31,440 bases of DNA from JASFBA01 sp034433695 (lineage in GTDB: Bacteria > Chloroflexota > Chloroflexia > DTKN01), in assembly GCA_034433695.1 (NCBI GenBank), contig DAOUAK010000157.1, positions 1 through 31,440 of the forward strand. The letters are read 5' to 3'. Below the pieces are notes generated by a model. It did no database searches and was not told the DNA's origin. It saw only the letters and a program-made list of their open reading frames with translations. Below, one piece after another: positions 1 through 8,210 of this stretch. The position numbers were made by a program, and so were the translations under genes. Position 1 is the first letter of the stretch; every line of letters starts with the position of its first letter.

Positions 1-365
1 GCGGTGCCCTGGCCGGCCTGCCCGTAACGCGCCTGCACGCGCAACAGGGGAACCAGACTTTCCCCGATGACCTCCACATCGAGTTCCCCCCAATCCACCT
101 CGACGGCGACCTCTAGACGCACCGGGGTCAGGGGTCTCCCCAGGGATATCCGGCGCTCGGTCTCCCCATCGGCGCTGACGAACCGGACCTGAACTTCCCC
201 ACCGGTGGGGCCGGGCGTCCGGAAAAGCCGCTCGCCCGAAACCAGGAAGCAGCCGGTCAGGAGGAGCAGGAGCAGCCCCCCCAGGAAATACAGGAATTTC
301 CTGCCGGATGCCCGCCTGGCCCGGACGGCGCTCCATATACTTCCGAGGGGATAGGAGAAGCGCAT
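1..365 (-). CDS. Partial lipoprotein of unknown function (C-terminus outside window)
   Basis: An open minus-strand frame starts at the ATG at 363-365 and runs without a stop to the left edge, giving about 121 residues. A Shine-Dalgarno-like GGGGAGG lies about 7 nt upstream of the ATG. The N-terminus is basic (SAVRARRASGRKF), followed by a leucine-rich hydrophobic stretch and a lipobox-like LLTGC with Cys at about residue 39, so export and lipidation are likely. The visible mature part (VRFVSADGETERR, then alternating hydrophobic residues) looks like beta-sheet, but I do not recognise a family. It lies 97 nt downstream of ftsY in the same direction and may be the third gene of that operon. The function cannot be called from this fragment. 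Confidence 0.7.
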   Translation of the reverse strand, partial: MRFSYPLGSIWSAVRARRASGRKFLYFLGGLLLLLLTGCFLVSGERLFRTPGPTGGEVQVRFVSADGETERRISLGRPLTPVRLEVAVEVDWGELDVEVIGESLVPLLRVQARYGQAGQGT

Positions 366-462
366 GAACCGGCCTCCCCGGCCCGACGGGCCCCGTCGGT
401 TCTGCCAGGGCCGTATGTCCCTCGGGGTATCGTACACTGCGGACCTCCGGGAAGGGCCGGCC

Positions 463-1404
463 TCAATCCAGGAGCGCCCGAACGAAACGTTCGGCATCAA
501 AATCGGCCAGGTCCTCGAGTTTTTCGCCGGTGCCCACGTAGGTGACCGGCAGGCCCAGTTCACGGACGATGGCAAAGACAATGCCCCCTTTGGCCGTGCC
601 GTCGAGTTTGGCCAGGGCCAGATCGGTCACCCGGACGGCGGCGGTGAAAAGGCGGGCCTGGGCCAGCCCGTTCTGGCCGGTGGTGGCATCTATGACCAGG
701 AGGACCTGGTGGGGGGCGGAAGGAATTTTCCGCTCGATGACGCGGCGGACCTTTTCTAGTTCTTGCATCAGGTTGTGCTTGGTATGGAGCCGGCCGGCCG
801 TATCCACGATGACCACCTCGATTCCCCGGGCCAGGGCCGCCGAGAGGGCGTCGAAGGCGACCGCGCCCGGATCGGCCCCCGGCTGATGGGCCAGCACCGG
901 GACGCCGGCCCGTTCCCCCCAGACCTGGAGTTGCTCGATCGCCGCCGCCCGGAAGGTATCAGCCGCCGCCAGGAGGACGCTCTTTCCCTGCCGGCGGTAG
1001 CGGTAGGCCAATTTGGCGATGGTGGTGGTCTTGCCCACCCCGTTCACCCCCACCACCAGGATGACGTAGGGGACTCCCGGTTCGGGCAAGGTGGAGGACG
1101 GCCGGACCGCCTCCAGGATGGCCCGGAGTTCCCCGGCCAGGGCCTGACGCAGTTGCTCTGGGTCGCGGATTCCCTCCTCGCGCACGCGCCGGCGCAGGGC
1201 CTGCACGACCTCCAGCGTCGTCTGCACTCCCACATCGGCCTCGATGAGCAGGGCCTCCAGTTCCTCCCAGTCCTCCTCGCTCAGCCCGCCGCGGCGAAAG
1301 ATCTGTCCGATACGGGCAAAGACACCCTGGCGGGTGCGGGCCAGCCCTTCCTCCAGGCCGGCCGGCCCCGGCCCCTCTTTTTCCCTGCGCGACCAGAACG
1401 GCAC
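463..1404 (-). CDS. ftsY: Signal recognition particle receptor FtsY
   Basis: FtsY is the SRP-family GTPase that docks SRP-ribosome-nascent chain complexes at the membrane for co-translational insertion. The 313-residue product has the helical N domain (about residues 20-100) and then the G domain. Visible motifs are the P-loop GVNGVGKTT at 119-127, DTFRAAA at 149-155, DTAGR at 201-205, KLDGTAKGG at 266-274 and GTGEK at 291-295, followed by the closing LEDLADFDAERFV. The long acidic A domain of enterobacterial FtsY is absent, as is usual outside proteobacteria. The final DFDAERFVRALL and the single-domain length fit FtsY rather than Ffh, since there is no methionine-rich M domain. The start is GTG at 1402-1404, preceded by AGGGGGAG. 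It lies 11 nt after the zinc-ribbon gene, so the two are probably co-transcribed. Confidence 0.97.
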   Translation of the reverse strand: MPFWSRREKEGPGPAGLEEGLARTRQGVFARIGQIFRRGGLSEEDWEELEALLIEADVGVQTTLEVVQALRRRVREEGIRDPEQLRQALAGELRAILEAVRPSSTLPEPGVPYVILVVGVNGVGKTTTIAKLAYRYRRQGKSVLLAAADTFRAAAIEQLQVWGERAGVPVLAHQPGADPGAVAFDALSAALARGIEVVIVDTAGRLHTKHNLMQELEKVRRVIERKIPSAPHQVLLVIDATTGQNGLAQARLFTAAVRVTDLALAKLDGTAKGGIVFAIVRELGLPVTYVGTGEKLEDLADFDAERFVRALLD

Positions 1405-1415
1405 CGTCTCCCCCT

Positions 1416-1793
1416 CTAGGCCCAGCCCAGGTCCTCATCGCCGAGATCGGTTCGGCCCTCGCCTTCTTCTTCCTTCCAGCGGCCCGACTCGATCTCCTCG
1501 ATCATCTCGTCGAAATCCTCGCCCAGTTCTTCGCCCATGGTGCGCTGCATCCGACGGGCCCAGCGGGCGATACTCTTGGGGTCGTTTTCATCCACATCGG
1601 CCAGCATGGCCGGGTCGGCCAGGGCTTCCATCTGCTCTTCCTCGGAGCGAAGGGTGGCAAAGCCGGAGATCAGGCGTCGAACATCGGTGTTTCCGCAACG
1701 GGGGCAACGGGGCTGGAGTTCCTGCCCCGGATGCAACGCCAGCACGCTGAACCGGCCTCGACAGCGCGGACAACGGTATTCGTAGATCGGCAT
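1416..1793 (-). CDS. FmdB-family zinc ribbon protein
   Basis: This 125-residue protein opens with MPIYEYRCPRC, the hallmark of the FmdB-type zinc ribbon. Two CxxC pairs (Cys8/Cys11 and Cys30/Cys33) form the predicted zinc site. The rest, about residues 45-125, is acidic and rich in Glu/Asp and is predicted to be flexible or helical. The family name comes from a putative regulator of formamidase expression. Most members have no established role, and a transcriptional function here would be speculation. The gene is first in a minus-strand operon with ftsY and has a good promoter at 1841-1868, back-to-back with that of the permease operon. Confidence 0.88.
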   Translation of the reverse strand: MPIYEYRCPRCRGRFSVLALHPGQELQPRCPRCGNTDVRRLISGFATLRSEEEQMEALADPAMLADVDENDPKSIARWARRMQRTMGEELGEDFDEMIEEIESGRWKEEEGEGRTDLGDEDLGWA

Positions 1794-1840
1794 GGCACGA
1801 CCCTCCGATCGGCAAGGATGATCCCCAATGCGTAGTCCTA

Positions 1841-1868
1841 ATTATAACATGGGCCTCCCTCACGTCAA
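1841..1868 (-). promoter_or_regulatory. Promoter for the fmdB-ftsY operon
   Basis: Read on the minus strand there is a perfect -10 TATAAT (plus positions 1841-1846) and a -35 TTGACG (1863-1868) with a 16-nt spacer. The start of transcription would fall about 40 nt before the zinc-ribbon ATG. Its -35 box lies only 2 nt from the -35 box of the divergent promoter at 1871-1899, so the two polymerase footprints should compete. Confidence 0.75.
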
Positions 1869-1870
1869 CT

Positions 1871-1899
1871 TTGACCGCCGGCCGGAGATGTGCTAGAAT
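1871..1899 (+). promoter_or_regulatory. Promoter for the permease operon
   Basis: The -35 is TTGACC (1871-1876) and the -10 is TAGAAT (1894-1899), separated by exactly 17 nt, with TGTGC directly before the -10 (extended -10). It lies 57 nt upstream of the permease start and is divergent from the promoter at 1841-1868. Confidence 0.75.
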
Positions 1900-1956
1900 A
1901 AGAACCGTCGGCCTGTCCGGCGTCGCCGGTCGCCCGGGCACGATAAGGAGCCGTGG

Positions 1957-3273
1957 ATGTCGCCCATCCTTTTCCTCTGGACGATCGCCGGGGTGCTCAT
2001 TTCGGCGGTGCTCAGCCTGGTCCCGGCTCTGCATGTCTACAACGTGGCCGGCTTCCTGATCCTGGCCATAGCCCGATGGGGCACCTTCATCCCCATCGAA
2101 GGGCTGGTCTTCTTCTTCCTGGGCCTGGTGGCCGGCTACGCCATCCTCAACACCATTCCCAGCATCTTTCTCTCCGTCCCCGACGATTCCACCGTCTTTA
2201 TCGTCCTTCCCGGGCAAAAGTACCTCTTGCAACGCCGGGGATACGAAGCGGTCGTGCTGACCGGTCTGGGTGGGCTGGGCGGGATCGCCGTCCTGGCCCT
2301 CCTGACCCCGGTGGCCTCCACCTGGCTGCCGACCATCCGGGCCATCGTCCAGCCTCACCTGGCCTGGATTCTCTGGACGATCATCGCCTTTATGCTCATC
2401 TCGGAGTGGCCCAAGGGGGCAGACCGGGCCCCGGCCGGCCTCCGCCGCTGGTGGGAGGGCTGGCGCTCGCTTACGGCCGGCCTGGCCACCTTCCTCCTCT
2501 CCGGCCTCCTGGGCCTGGTGCTGATGTACCGGGGCCTGGTCCCGGTGGAGGTGGCCTACCAGAACCTCCTCCCGGCCTTTATCGGCCTCTTTGCCGTCCC
2601 CTGGGTGCTGCAAAACCTGATCGGGCGCACCGAGATTCCGCCCCAGCACTTTGCCCGGAGCGTAGATGCCGGGGTGGGGACGCTCGTCCGGGGCACGCTG
2701 GCCGGGGCGCTGGGCGGACTTTTTGCCGCCTTCTTCCCGGTGGTGACCGGCGGCATCGGGGGCTTCCTGGCCGGCCACGCCACTGCCCAGCGCGACGAGC
2801 GCCTCTTTATCATCTCCCAGGGGGCCTCCAAGGTGGTCTACTATGTCGGCGGCTTTCTCTTCTTCTTCGTCCCCGGCCTTCAGCGGGTCAAGGGGGGACT
2901 GGCCTCGATGCTCAGTACCCTCTACAGCGGCACCTCCCCGCAGTTGTACCTCCTGGCGGTAGGGGCGGTGGTGCTGGCCGGGGCGCTGGCCTTTTTCCTC
3001 TCTCTGGGACTCACCCGCCTGATGGTCGCCTTGCTGGCCCGGGTGCATTATCGCTGGATCAGCCTGGCCACGCTGGGCATCCTCCTCCTGATCGTGCTGG
3101 GGATGACCGGTCCGGCCGGCCTGCTCGTCTGTGCCGTCGCCACAGGAATCGGTCTGATTCCCCTCCTCTGGGGTTCCCGGAGGATGAACTGTATGGGGGT
3201 GCTCCTCCTCCCCATCGCCCTGAATATGGCCGGGGTAGGCGATACGGTGGCCGGCTGGCTGGGTTTGCTCTGA
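1957..3273 (+). CDS. TctA-family (DUF112) permease, archaeal-like single-component form
   Basis: The 438-residue product is almost entirely hydrophobic, with roughly ten to twelve membrane segments. The segment around residues 66-90 (IPSIFLSVPDDSTVFIVLPG, then QKYLLQRRGYEAV) matches the conserved signature of the TctA/DUF112 superfamily, especially the branch common in archaea. TctA is the large membrane subunit of tripartite tricarboxylate transporters, which normally need TctB and the binding protein TctC. Neither is next to this gene; the following gene is instead an ABC-type family-5 binding protein. The substrate is unknown. The start is ATG at 1957 with AAGGAG 6 nt upstream, and it is the first gene of the plus-strand operon that continues to 7486. 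Confidence 0.8.
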   Translation: MSPILFLWTIAGVLISAVLSLVPALHVYNVAGFLILAIARWGTFIPIEGLVFFFLGLVAGYAILNTIPSIFLSVPDDSTVFIVLPGQKYLLQRRGYEAVVLTGLGGLGGIAVLALLTPVASTWLPTIRAIVQPHLAWILWTIIAFMLISEWPKGADRAPAGLRRWWEGWRSLTAGLATFLLSGLLGLVLMYRGLVPVEVAYQNLLPAFIGLFAVPWVLQNLIGRTEIPPQHFARSVDAGVGTLVRGTLAGALGGLFAAFFPVVTGGIGGFLAGHATAQRDERLFIISQGASKVVYYVGGFLFFFVPGLQRVKGGLASMLSTLYSGTSPQLYLLAVGAVVLAGALAFFLSLGLTRLMVALLARVHYRWISLATLGILLLIVLGMTGPAGLLVCAVATGIGLIPLLWGSRRMNCMGVLLLPIALNMAGVGDTVAGWLGLL

Positions 3274-3297
3274 ACGTTGCCCGCAAAGGAGATGGCG

Positions 3298-5139
3298 ATG
3301 AAGTTGAGAGGTTGCGTTGTCGTCCTTCTGGCTCTGGGATTTCTGCTCGCCTGCGGTGCTCCCGCCCCTGGGACGACCGTCCCAGCCACTTCCGTACCTA
3401 CCTCCCCACCGAGGACGGCTACTCCGCTCCCCATCCCTACTCCGACGGCTACCCCTGCGCCTACCGTAGCCGAGGCCATCATCGTCGGGCTCTTGCAGAG
3501 CCGCGAGCCCGATACCCTCTGGCCCCTGGGCAACCTGACGGACGAACAGCGCCTGATCTTGGAAGCGGTGATGGAGCCGCCGATGACCACACTGGACTAT
3601 GACCTCCAGCCGGTGCTTTTTGAACAGGTGCCCACCCTGGAAAACGGCGGGGCGCGCTTCATCATGACTCAGGTGCCCATCGATCCGGCCACCGGGGCCA
3701 TCACCGTTACCGATACCGGCGTCTATACCCAGGCCCGGCAACTCCAGGTGACTTTTCGGATGCGCCCTAACCTCTACTGGTCCGACGGCCAGCCGCTTCA
3801 GGCCAAGGACTCGGTCTTCGGCTACAGTGTGGCCTGCACTCCGGAGGCGGGTTACGCTGCCTATGCCCGCTGTGAACGAGTGGAACGGTATGAAGCGCTC
3901 GATGCCCGCACCATTCGGGTCACCTTCAAGCCCAACGTGGCCGAACTGGATTACTCCACCTACTACTGGCCCTTTTTCCCCGAGCACGCCTGGAGCCGCT
4001 ATACGGTGGAAGAGATGACCCGGGCGGAGGAAGTGGCCCGCCGGCTTTCCCCGAGTTACGGTCCCTATATGGTGCAGGACTGGGTGCCGGGCGATTCGAT
4101 CACCCTGGTGCGCAACCCCTACTATGCCCTCCACGGACAGGGCTATCCCCGGGTCAACAAGTTGATCTTCAAGTTCCTGCCCGATTCCTACGACCTCCTT
4201 TCCCAACTTCTGGCCGGCCAGGTGGACCTCGTCGAGCGCCAGGGCCTCCAGGGACTGGAGCCGCGTCTCCTCCAGGCCCTGGAGGAAAACGGCCTCTTGC
4301 GGATCTATACCCGACCTGCCCTCCTCTGGGAAAATATCGTGATGAACCTGAACGATCCGGCAGACCTGAGCCAGCCCCACCCGGTGCTCGGCGACCTGCG
4401 CGTCCGCCAGGCTCTGGCCTATGCCACCAACCGTCAGGAAATGGCCCGGGCCGTTTATCCTTTCCCCGTTCTGGTATTGAATAGCTGGATCATGCCGGGC
4501 CACTGGGCCTACCCGGGCGACGAGGCACTGACCCTCTACCCCTACGATCCGGTCAAGGCCTCCACCCTCCTGGAGGAGGCCGGCTGGATCCTGGCCGACG
4601 ACGGCTACCGCTACAAAGATGGCCAGCGCCTTCACCTGAGGCTCTACCTCTTGGCCGGCCAGCCGCTCCGCGAGACCATCGCCCAGCAGTTCCAGGGGGC
4701 GCTGGAACCGTTGGGGATGGAGATCGAGGTGATTCGGGTGCGGGAGGAGGACTGGTACGGCGAAAACAGCCCTCTTCTGCGCCGGCAGTTCGACCTGGCC
4801 GAGTTTGCCTGGGTCGTCGGTTCGGAGCCCGATGGGCAGGTCGTCTACACCTGTGGCGCCATCCCCAGCGAGGCCAACGGCTGGTACGGTCAGAACTATG
4901 CCGGCTGGTGCAACGAGGTCGCCACCCAGGCCCTTTTGGAGGCCTCCGCCGAACTGAACCGGGGGAAGCGGATTCGGCTGTACCGCCTGGCGCAGGAGCA
5001 ATTTGCCGCCGAACTGCCGGCCATCCCCCTCTTTGCCCGGCTGGACTATTACACCGCCAACCCGAAACTGGACAATTTGAAGCCGAATTCCACCGAGGAA
5101 TTGACCTGGAACTGCTGGGAGTGGTTGCTCTTGAGGTAA
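3298..5139 (+). CDS. ABC-type extracellular solute-binding lipoprotein, family 5 (peptide/nickel type)
   Basis: The protein binds a small solute outside the membrane, typically a peptide, for an ABC importer. I place the start at ATG 3298 because AAAGGAG (3285-3291) is 6 nt away; an upstream TTG at 3277 would put this site inside the gene. From that start there are 613 residues. The N-terminus is a lipoprotein signal ending LLAC with Cys19, then a Thr/Pro-rich tether (about 20-50) and the SBP_bac_5 fold. Visible family features are LQVTFRMRPNLYWSDGQPL, VFGYSVACTPE, PYMVQDWVPGDSITLVRNPY and LRVRQALAYATNR. No permease or ATPase genes (Opp/Dpp) occur in the window, so it is an orphan here. It sits 24 nt after the TctA-like permease. 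The specific ligand cannot be read from sequence. Confidence 0.9.
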   Translation: MKLRGCVVVLLALGFLLACGAPAPGTTVPATSVPTSPPRTATPLPIPTPTATPAPTVAEAIIVGLLQSREPDTLWPLGNLTDEQRLILEAVMEPPMTTLDYDLQPVLFEQVPTLENGGARFIMTQVPIDPATGAITVTDTGVYTQARQLQVTFRMRPNLYWSDGQPLQAKDSVFGYSVACTPEAGYAAYARCERVERYEALDARTIRVTFKPNVAELDYSTYYWPFFPEHAWSRYTVEEMTRAEEVARRLSPSYGPYMVQDWVPGDSITLVRNPYYALHGQGYPRVNKLIFKFLPDSYDLLSQLLAGQVDLVERQGLQGLEPRLLQALEENGLLRIYTRPALLWENIVMNLNDPADLSQPHPVLGDLRVRQALAYATNRQEMARAVYPFPVLVLNSWIMPGHWAYPGDEALTLYPYDPVKASTLLEEAGWILADDGYRYKDGQRLHLRLYLLAGQPLRETIAQQFQGALEPLGMEIEVIRVREEDWYGENSPLLRRQFDLAEFAWVVGSEPDGQVVYTCGAIPSEANGWYGQNYAGWCNEVATQALLEASAELNRGKRIRLYRLAQEQFAAELPAIPLFARLDYYTANPKLDNLKPNSTEELTWNCWEWLLLR

Positions 5140-5173
5140 GGCAGGTTGGGCGAATGGAGGGAGCAAGAGACCG

Positions 5174-7486
5174 ATGGCGCGCCGCGGGTTGACGGTGGCT
5201 TTCCTCCTGATGGGGGTCAGTTTCACCATCCTTCAGTCCCTGATGGTGCGGGAACTCCTGGTTTCCTTCTCCGGGAACGAACTTTCCATCGGCCTGGTGC
5301 TGGGGGCCTGGCTCCTCCTGGAGGCGCTGGGCAGCGGGCTGGCCGGCCGCTTCTCCGGCCGGATTCCCCCGCAACCGGCTGCGTATGCTCTGCTCCAGAT
5401 GGCGCTATCCCTGCTCCTTTTTCCCACCTTGCTCCTCGCCGTGCACGTGCGCGGGCTGCTCGGGGCCGTGCCCGGCGAGGTAATCGCCCCTCCGGCAGCA
5501 CTGTGGACCTCCCTGCTGGCCCTGGCCCCGGTGGGGCTGGTGGACGGGGCCATGTTCGCCACGGCCTGCCGGGTGTACGGGGAAATCGCCGGCGGGATCG
5601 GACCGTGCGGTCCGGCCGATGTCCGTCCGGCCGGCCGTGTCTACGTCCTGGAGGCGGTCGGCAGCATCCTGGGCGGCCTGCTTTTCACCTTTCTCCTCAT
5701 CCCCTTTCTTTCCTCCACCCAGGTCCTCCTTCTGGTGGCCGGCCTGAACCTGACCTCGGCCGCCACCCTCTTTCTATCTTCCTCCCCCCGGCGCCTCCTG
5801 GCCGGCCTGGCGACCGGAGCCTCGGGCCTTGTTGCCCTGGGGCTCCTCCTCTCGCCGCTTGCCCCCGGCCTGCATCGGGCCATCATCGCCGGCCGCTGGT
5901 CTCCTTTTCCCCTGGCCTATGAGGGCAACTCCCCCTACGGCAATATCGCCATCATCGCCCAGGAGGGCCAGGTCACCCTCTTTGTCAGCGGTAGTCCCTT
6001 TCTGACGGCTCCCGATCCGGATCTCGCGGCAATCGAACAACTGGTCCACCTGCCGGCCCTCTTCCTCGACGAGGCGCCCCGGCGGGCCCTGGTCCTCGGC
6101 GGTGGGGTGGGCGGCGTGCTCCATGAACTCCAGCGCTACCCTCTGGAGGAACTGGACTATGCCGAACCGGATCCCTTCCTCATCCAGGCGCTGCGGGCGG
6201 TGCCGGTGGCGCTGACCGAGGAGGAACTGGGCGATGCCCGCCTGAGGCTGGCGCTGGAGGACGGCCGGCGTTTCATCGCCGGACAGGCCGGCCGGACGGC
6301 CGGCTATGACCTTATCCTTCTCAACCTGCCCATACCGGCCACGCTGGAACTCAACCGCCTCTATACCCGCGAATTTCTGGAAATGGTGCGCCCCCTCCTG
6401 TCTCCCCGGGGGATTCTGGTCGTTTCGGCCCCGCCGGCCCGTACCTACCTCGCCCCGGCGGCCCGGGACCTCCTCTCCTGCTACGCCCGGACCCTGGGGG
6501 AGGTCTTTCCCTACCTCCGGCCCATCCTCGCCGACGAACAGACCCTCTATCTGGCCTCGGTGGAAAATCCCCTGGGGGGGGATGCGGATGTCCTGGCCCG
6601 TCGCTGGGAGGAACGGGGGTTGGAGACGCGGATGCTGAACCCGGCCTATCTGCGCTACCTGCTGGACGAGGCGGTGGAGGAGGGGTTTTCCGCCGGCCTG
6701 CTCCGGGGGCCGGCGGCGGAGGTGAATCAGGACGGCCATCCGGCCGGGCTGCGTTACGCCCTGGGCTATGAGAGTGCCCGTTATGCCCCGGCGCTGGAGC
6801 CGTTCTTCCGGGCATTGGGGGAGGTGCGCCCCTGGCATGGCGCCGTTGGCATCGCCGTTCTGACGCTTCCCGGCTTTTTCTTCCTCCGGAAGCGCAAGCG
6901 GCTCGTCCCCTGGGCCGTGGCCACGACCGGCCTGGCCGGGATGACAGCCGACCTCCTCGTTATCCTGGCCTTTCAGGTGCTCTACGGCTACCTTTACCAG
7001 CAGGTGGGGTTGCTCATCACCGCCTTTATGGCCGGGCTGAGCCTCGGAGGACAGGTCATGACGGCCTGGGCCGGCCGCTTGCGCCGTCCGTGGCGGGTCC
7101 TTTCTCTGCTGGAGGGAAGCATGGTCCTGGCCTGGACCGGACTGGGCGGCGTCCTCTTCCTGCTCCTTCGTCGCCCCACGCCTTCCACACCGCTGGAGCA
7201 TATCCTGCTTCTGGCGATGAATGTGCTGGCAGGGCTGCTGGTCGGAGCCGAGTTCCCCCTGGCCGGCCGCATCCTGCTGGAGTCGGAGGAAAGTGGAAGC
7301 CGGGTGGCCGGAGCGCTTTATGCCTGGGACCTCCTCGGGGCGACGGTGGGGGCCGTAGCCGTCTCGGTGGTGTTCCTGCCGGCGTTGGGACTGGTGGAGA
7401 CGGCGCTCCTGACGGCCCTGCTCAAGGCCGGCTCGTTTCTCCTGGTAGCGGCCGGACCGACCTTCCGTAACGCGGGTGGGGGATGA
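5174..7486 (+). CDS. Membrane protein with spermidine-synthase-like domain (fused MFS/spermidine synthase type)
   Basis: The 770-residue protein has three parts. Residues 1 to about 230 hold several membrane segments, about 240-510 form a Rossmann domain related to spermidine synthases, and about 555-770 are a second membrane block. The central domain shows the nucleotide-binding GGGVGG at about residue 308, an acidic strand end (ELDYAEPDP), LALEDGRRFI, and YDLILLNLPIPATLELNRLY. The last occupies the place of the catalytic DxxDP loop of true spermidine synthases, but with Asn-Leu-Pro, so aminopropyl transfer is doubtful. Family members with this layout are widespread in bacteria and mostly uncharacterised. 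It starts 34 nt after the binding-protein gene and probably ends the operon. No convincing terminator follows; a GCCTTT/AAAGGC hairpin at 7513-7528 lacks a T run. Confidence 0.8.
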   Translation: MARRGLTVAFLLMGVSFTILQSLMVRELLVSFSGNELSIGLVLGAWLLLEALGSGLAGRFSGRIPPQPAAYALLQMALSLLLFPTLLLAVHVRGLLGAVPGEVIAPPAALWTSLLALAPVGLVDGAMFATACRVYGEIAGGIGPCGPADVRPAGRVYVLEAVGSILGGLLFTFLLIPFLSSTQVLLLVAGLNLTSAATLFLSSSPRRLLAGLATGASGLVALGLLLSPLAPGLHRAIIAGRWSPFPLAYEGNSPYGNIAIIAQEGQVTLFVSGSPFLTAPDPDLAAIEQLVHLPALFLDEAPRRALVLGGGVGGVLHELQRYPLEELDYAEPDPFLIQALRAVPVALTEEELGDARLRLALEDGRRFIAGQAGRTAGYDLILLNLPIPATLELNRLYTREFLEMVRPLLSPRGILVVSAPPARTYLAPAARDLLSCYARTLGEVFPYLRPILADEQTLYLASVENPLGGDADVLARRWEERGLETRMLNPAYLRYLLDEAVEEGFSAGLLRGPAAEVNQDGHPAGLRYALGYESARYAPALEPFFRALGEVRPWHGAVGIAVLTLPGFFFLRKRKRLVPWAVATTGLAGMTADLLVILAFQVLYGYLYQQVGLLITAFMAGLSLGGQVMTAWAGRLRRPWRVLSLLEGSMVLAWTGLGGVLFLLLRRPTPSTPLEHILLLAMNVLAGLLVGAEFPLAGRILLESEESGSRVAGALYAWDLLGATVGAVAVSVVFLPALGLVETALLTALLKAGSFLLVAAGPTFRNAGGG

Positions 7487-7592
7487 CCTCCCTTCGGTGG
7501 CAACGAAGTTTGGCCTTTTGCGAAAGGCGCTGGAAAAAGGACGCCAGTCCAGTAAAGTGAGTATGGTGTGCCCTTTGTGCCGTATCCTCTTC

Positions 7593-7665
7593 GAGTCCGT
7601 CGGAAAACCACCAGTGACATCAGGATTTTGGCTATCCCTTTGGGGCCACCTTTTCAGACCGACTC
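7593..7665. repeat. Short inverted-repeat element, MITE-like
   Basis: The 15-nt end GAGTCCGTCGGAAAA (7593-7607) and its partner TTTTCAGACCGACTC (7651-7665) match as inverted repeats at 13 of 15 positions and enclose 43 nt. The right end directly abuts the TAA stop (7666-7668) of the small minus-strand gene. No clear target-site duplication is visible. The remaining noncoding bases from 7487 to 7592 contain only a weak hairpin. It could be a MITE or solo transposon ends, or a hairpin acting as a transcription boundary between the convergent genes. Confidence 0.45.
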
Positions 7666-8133
7666 TTAGGCCAGCAGGCCGGCCCGCCGTAGCGCCTTCC
7701 AGAGGCTCTCTTCCCAGCGCGTGCCGTGGACGAGATCCCGGACTTCGCCGGCCCGGAAGAGCCGCTCTCGGTGGGTGAGGATAAAGGCGAAGCGCCTCCA
7801 GCGCCCGCTCCGGATCGGCGAGGGCAGCGCCTGGAAAGGCCCCAGGCGCACCCGGAGGTAGAGTTCGTCGGCCCGGGGATGGTCCCCCTCGTCCGGCAGG
7901 AGTTCGCGCCGGCGGGCCATCTCCCAGCCCAGCACCGGAGCCACGTAGCGGATTGCGCCGCCCTCCGCACCGAACGAACGGGGCTGGTAAAAGGCGATGT
8001 AGCGGGCTTCCTTCCCCCGGGCCGGCATATGCCGCAAGGGGATGCGATACCAGCCCTCCTCCTGCGCCAATCGAAGGTCGCGGGGACTTTTCAGGACGGC
8101 CACCAGGACGGTGGCGTAACGGTCGGTATCCAT
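7666..8133 (-). CDS. Conserved-looking 155-residue protein of unknown function
   Basis: The product is soluble, basic and rich in Arg, with no signal peptide or membrane segment. The central part (EEGWYRIPLRHMPARGKEAR, then YIAFYQPRSFG and later RYVAPVLG) resembles, from memory, an unnamed domain found in bacterial proteins, sometimes ahead of endonuclease-like regions; here it stands alone. Later features are RRRELLPDE and RWRRFAFILTHRERLFRAGEV. The start ATG (8131-8133) has AAAGGAGGG 4 nt upstream and its own promoter at 8169-8198. The gene is isolated between a MITE-like repeat and a TnpB element, so this is an accessory pocket. I do not assign a function. Confidence 0.7.
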   Translation of the reverse strand: MDTDRYATVLVAVLKSPRDLRLAQEEGWYRIPLRHMPARGKEARYIAFYQPRSFGAEGGAIRYVAPVLGWEMARRRELLPDEGDHPRADELYLRVRLGPFQALPSPIRSGRWRRFAFILTHRERLFRAGEVRDLVHGTRWEESLWKALRRAGLLA

Positions 8134-8168
8134 CTTTCCCTCCTTTCGTTCCCTGTCCTTACAATTTC

Positions 8169-8198
8169 ATTATAGCACAAAAGTTCCGTTTTGTGACA
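8169..8198 (-). promoter_or_regulatory. Promoter for the 155-residue gene
   Basis: On the minus strand there is a perfect -10 TATAAT (8169-8174) preceded by TGTGC (extended -10). The -35 is weak (TGTCAC at 8193-8198, spacer 18). It sits just outside the 3' end of the TnpB element and reads away from it, so readthrough from tnpB would also enter this gene. Confidence 0.6.
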
Positions 8199-8210
8199 CT
8201 CCGCACGGGC

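Noticed and set aside
1588..5229. Very long open frame on the minus strand opposite the permease and binding-protein genes
   Set aside because: Its product is a low-complexity mix of Gly, Gln, His and Pro with no recognisable domain. The plus-strand genes have clear families, ribosome sites and a promoter. High GC makes such antisense frames common.
7513..7528. Hairpin GCCTTT/AAAGGC after the plus-strand operon as an intrinsic terminator
   Set aside because: The stem is only 6 bp and no T run follows on either strand.
7318..7620. Minus-strand 100-codon frame overlapping the end of the membrane spermidine-synthase-like gene
   Set aside because: No recognisable domain and no ribosome site; most of it lies opposite conserved coding sequence.
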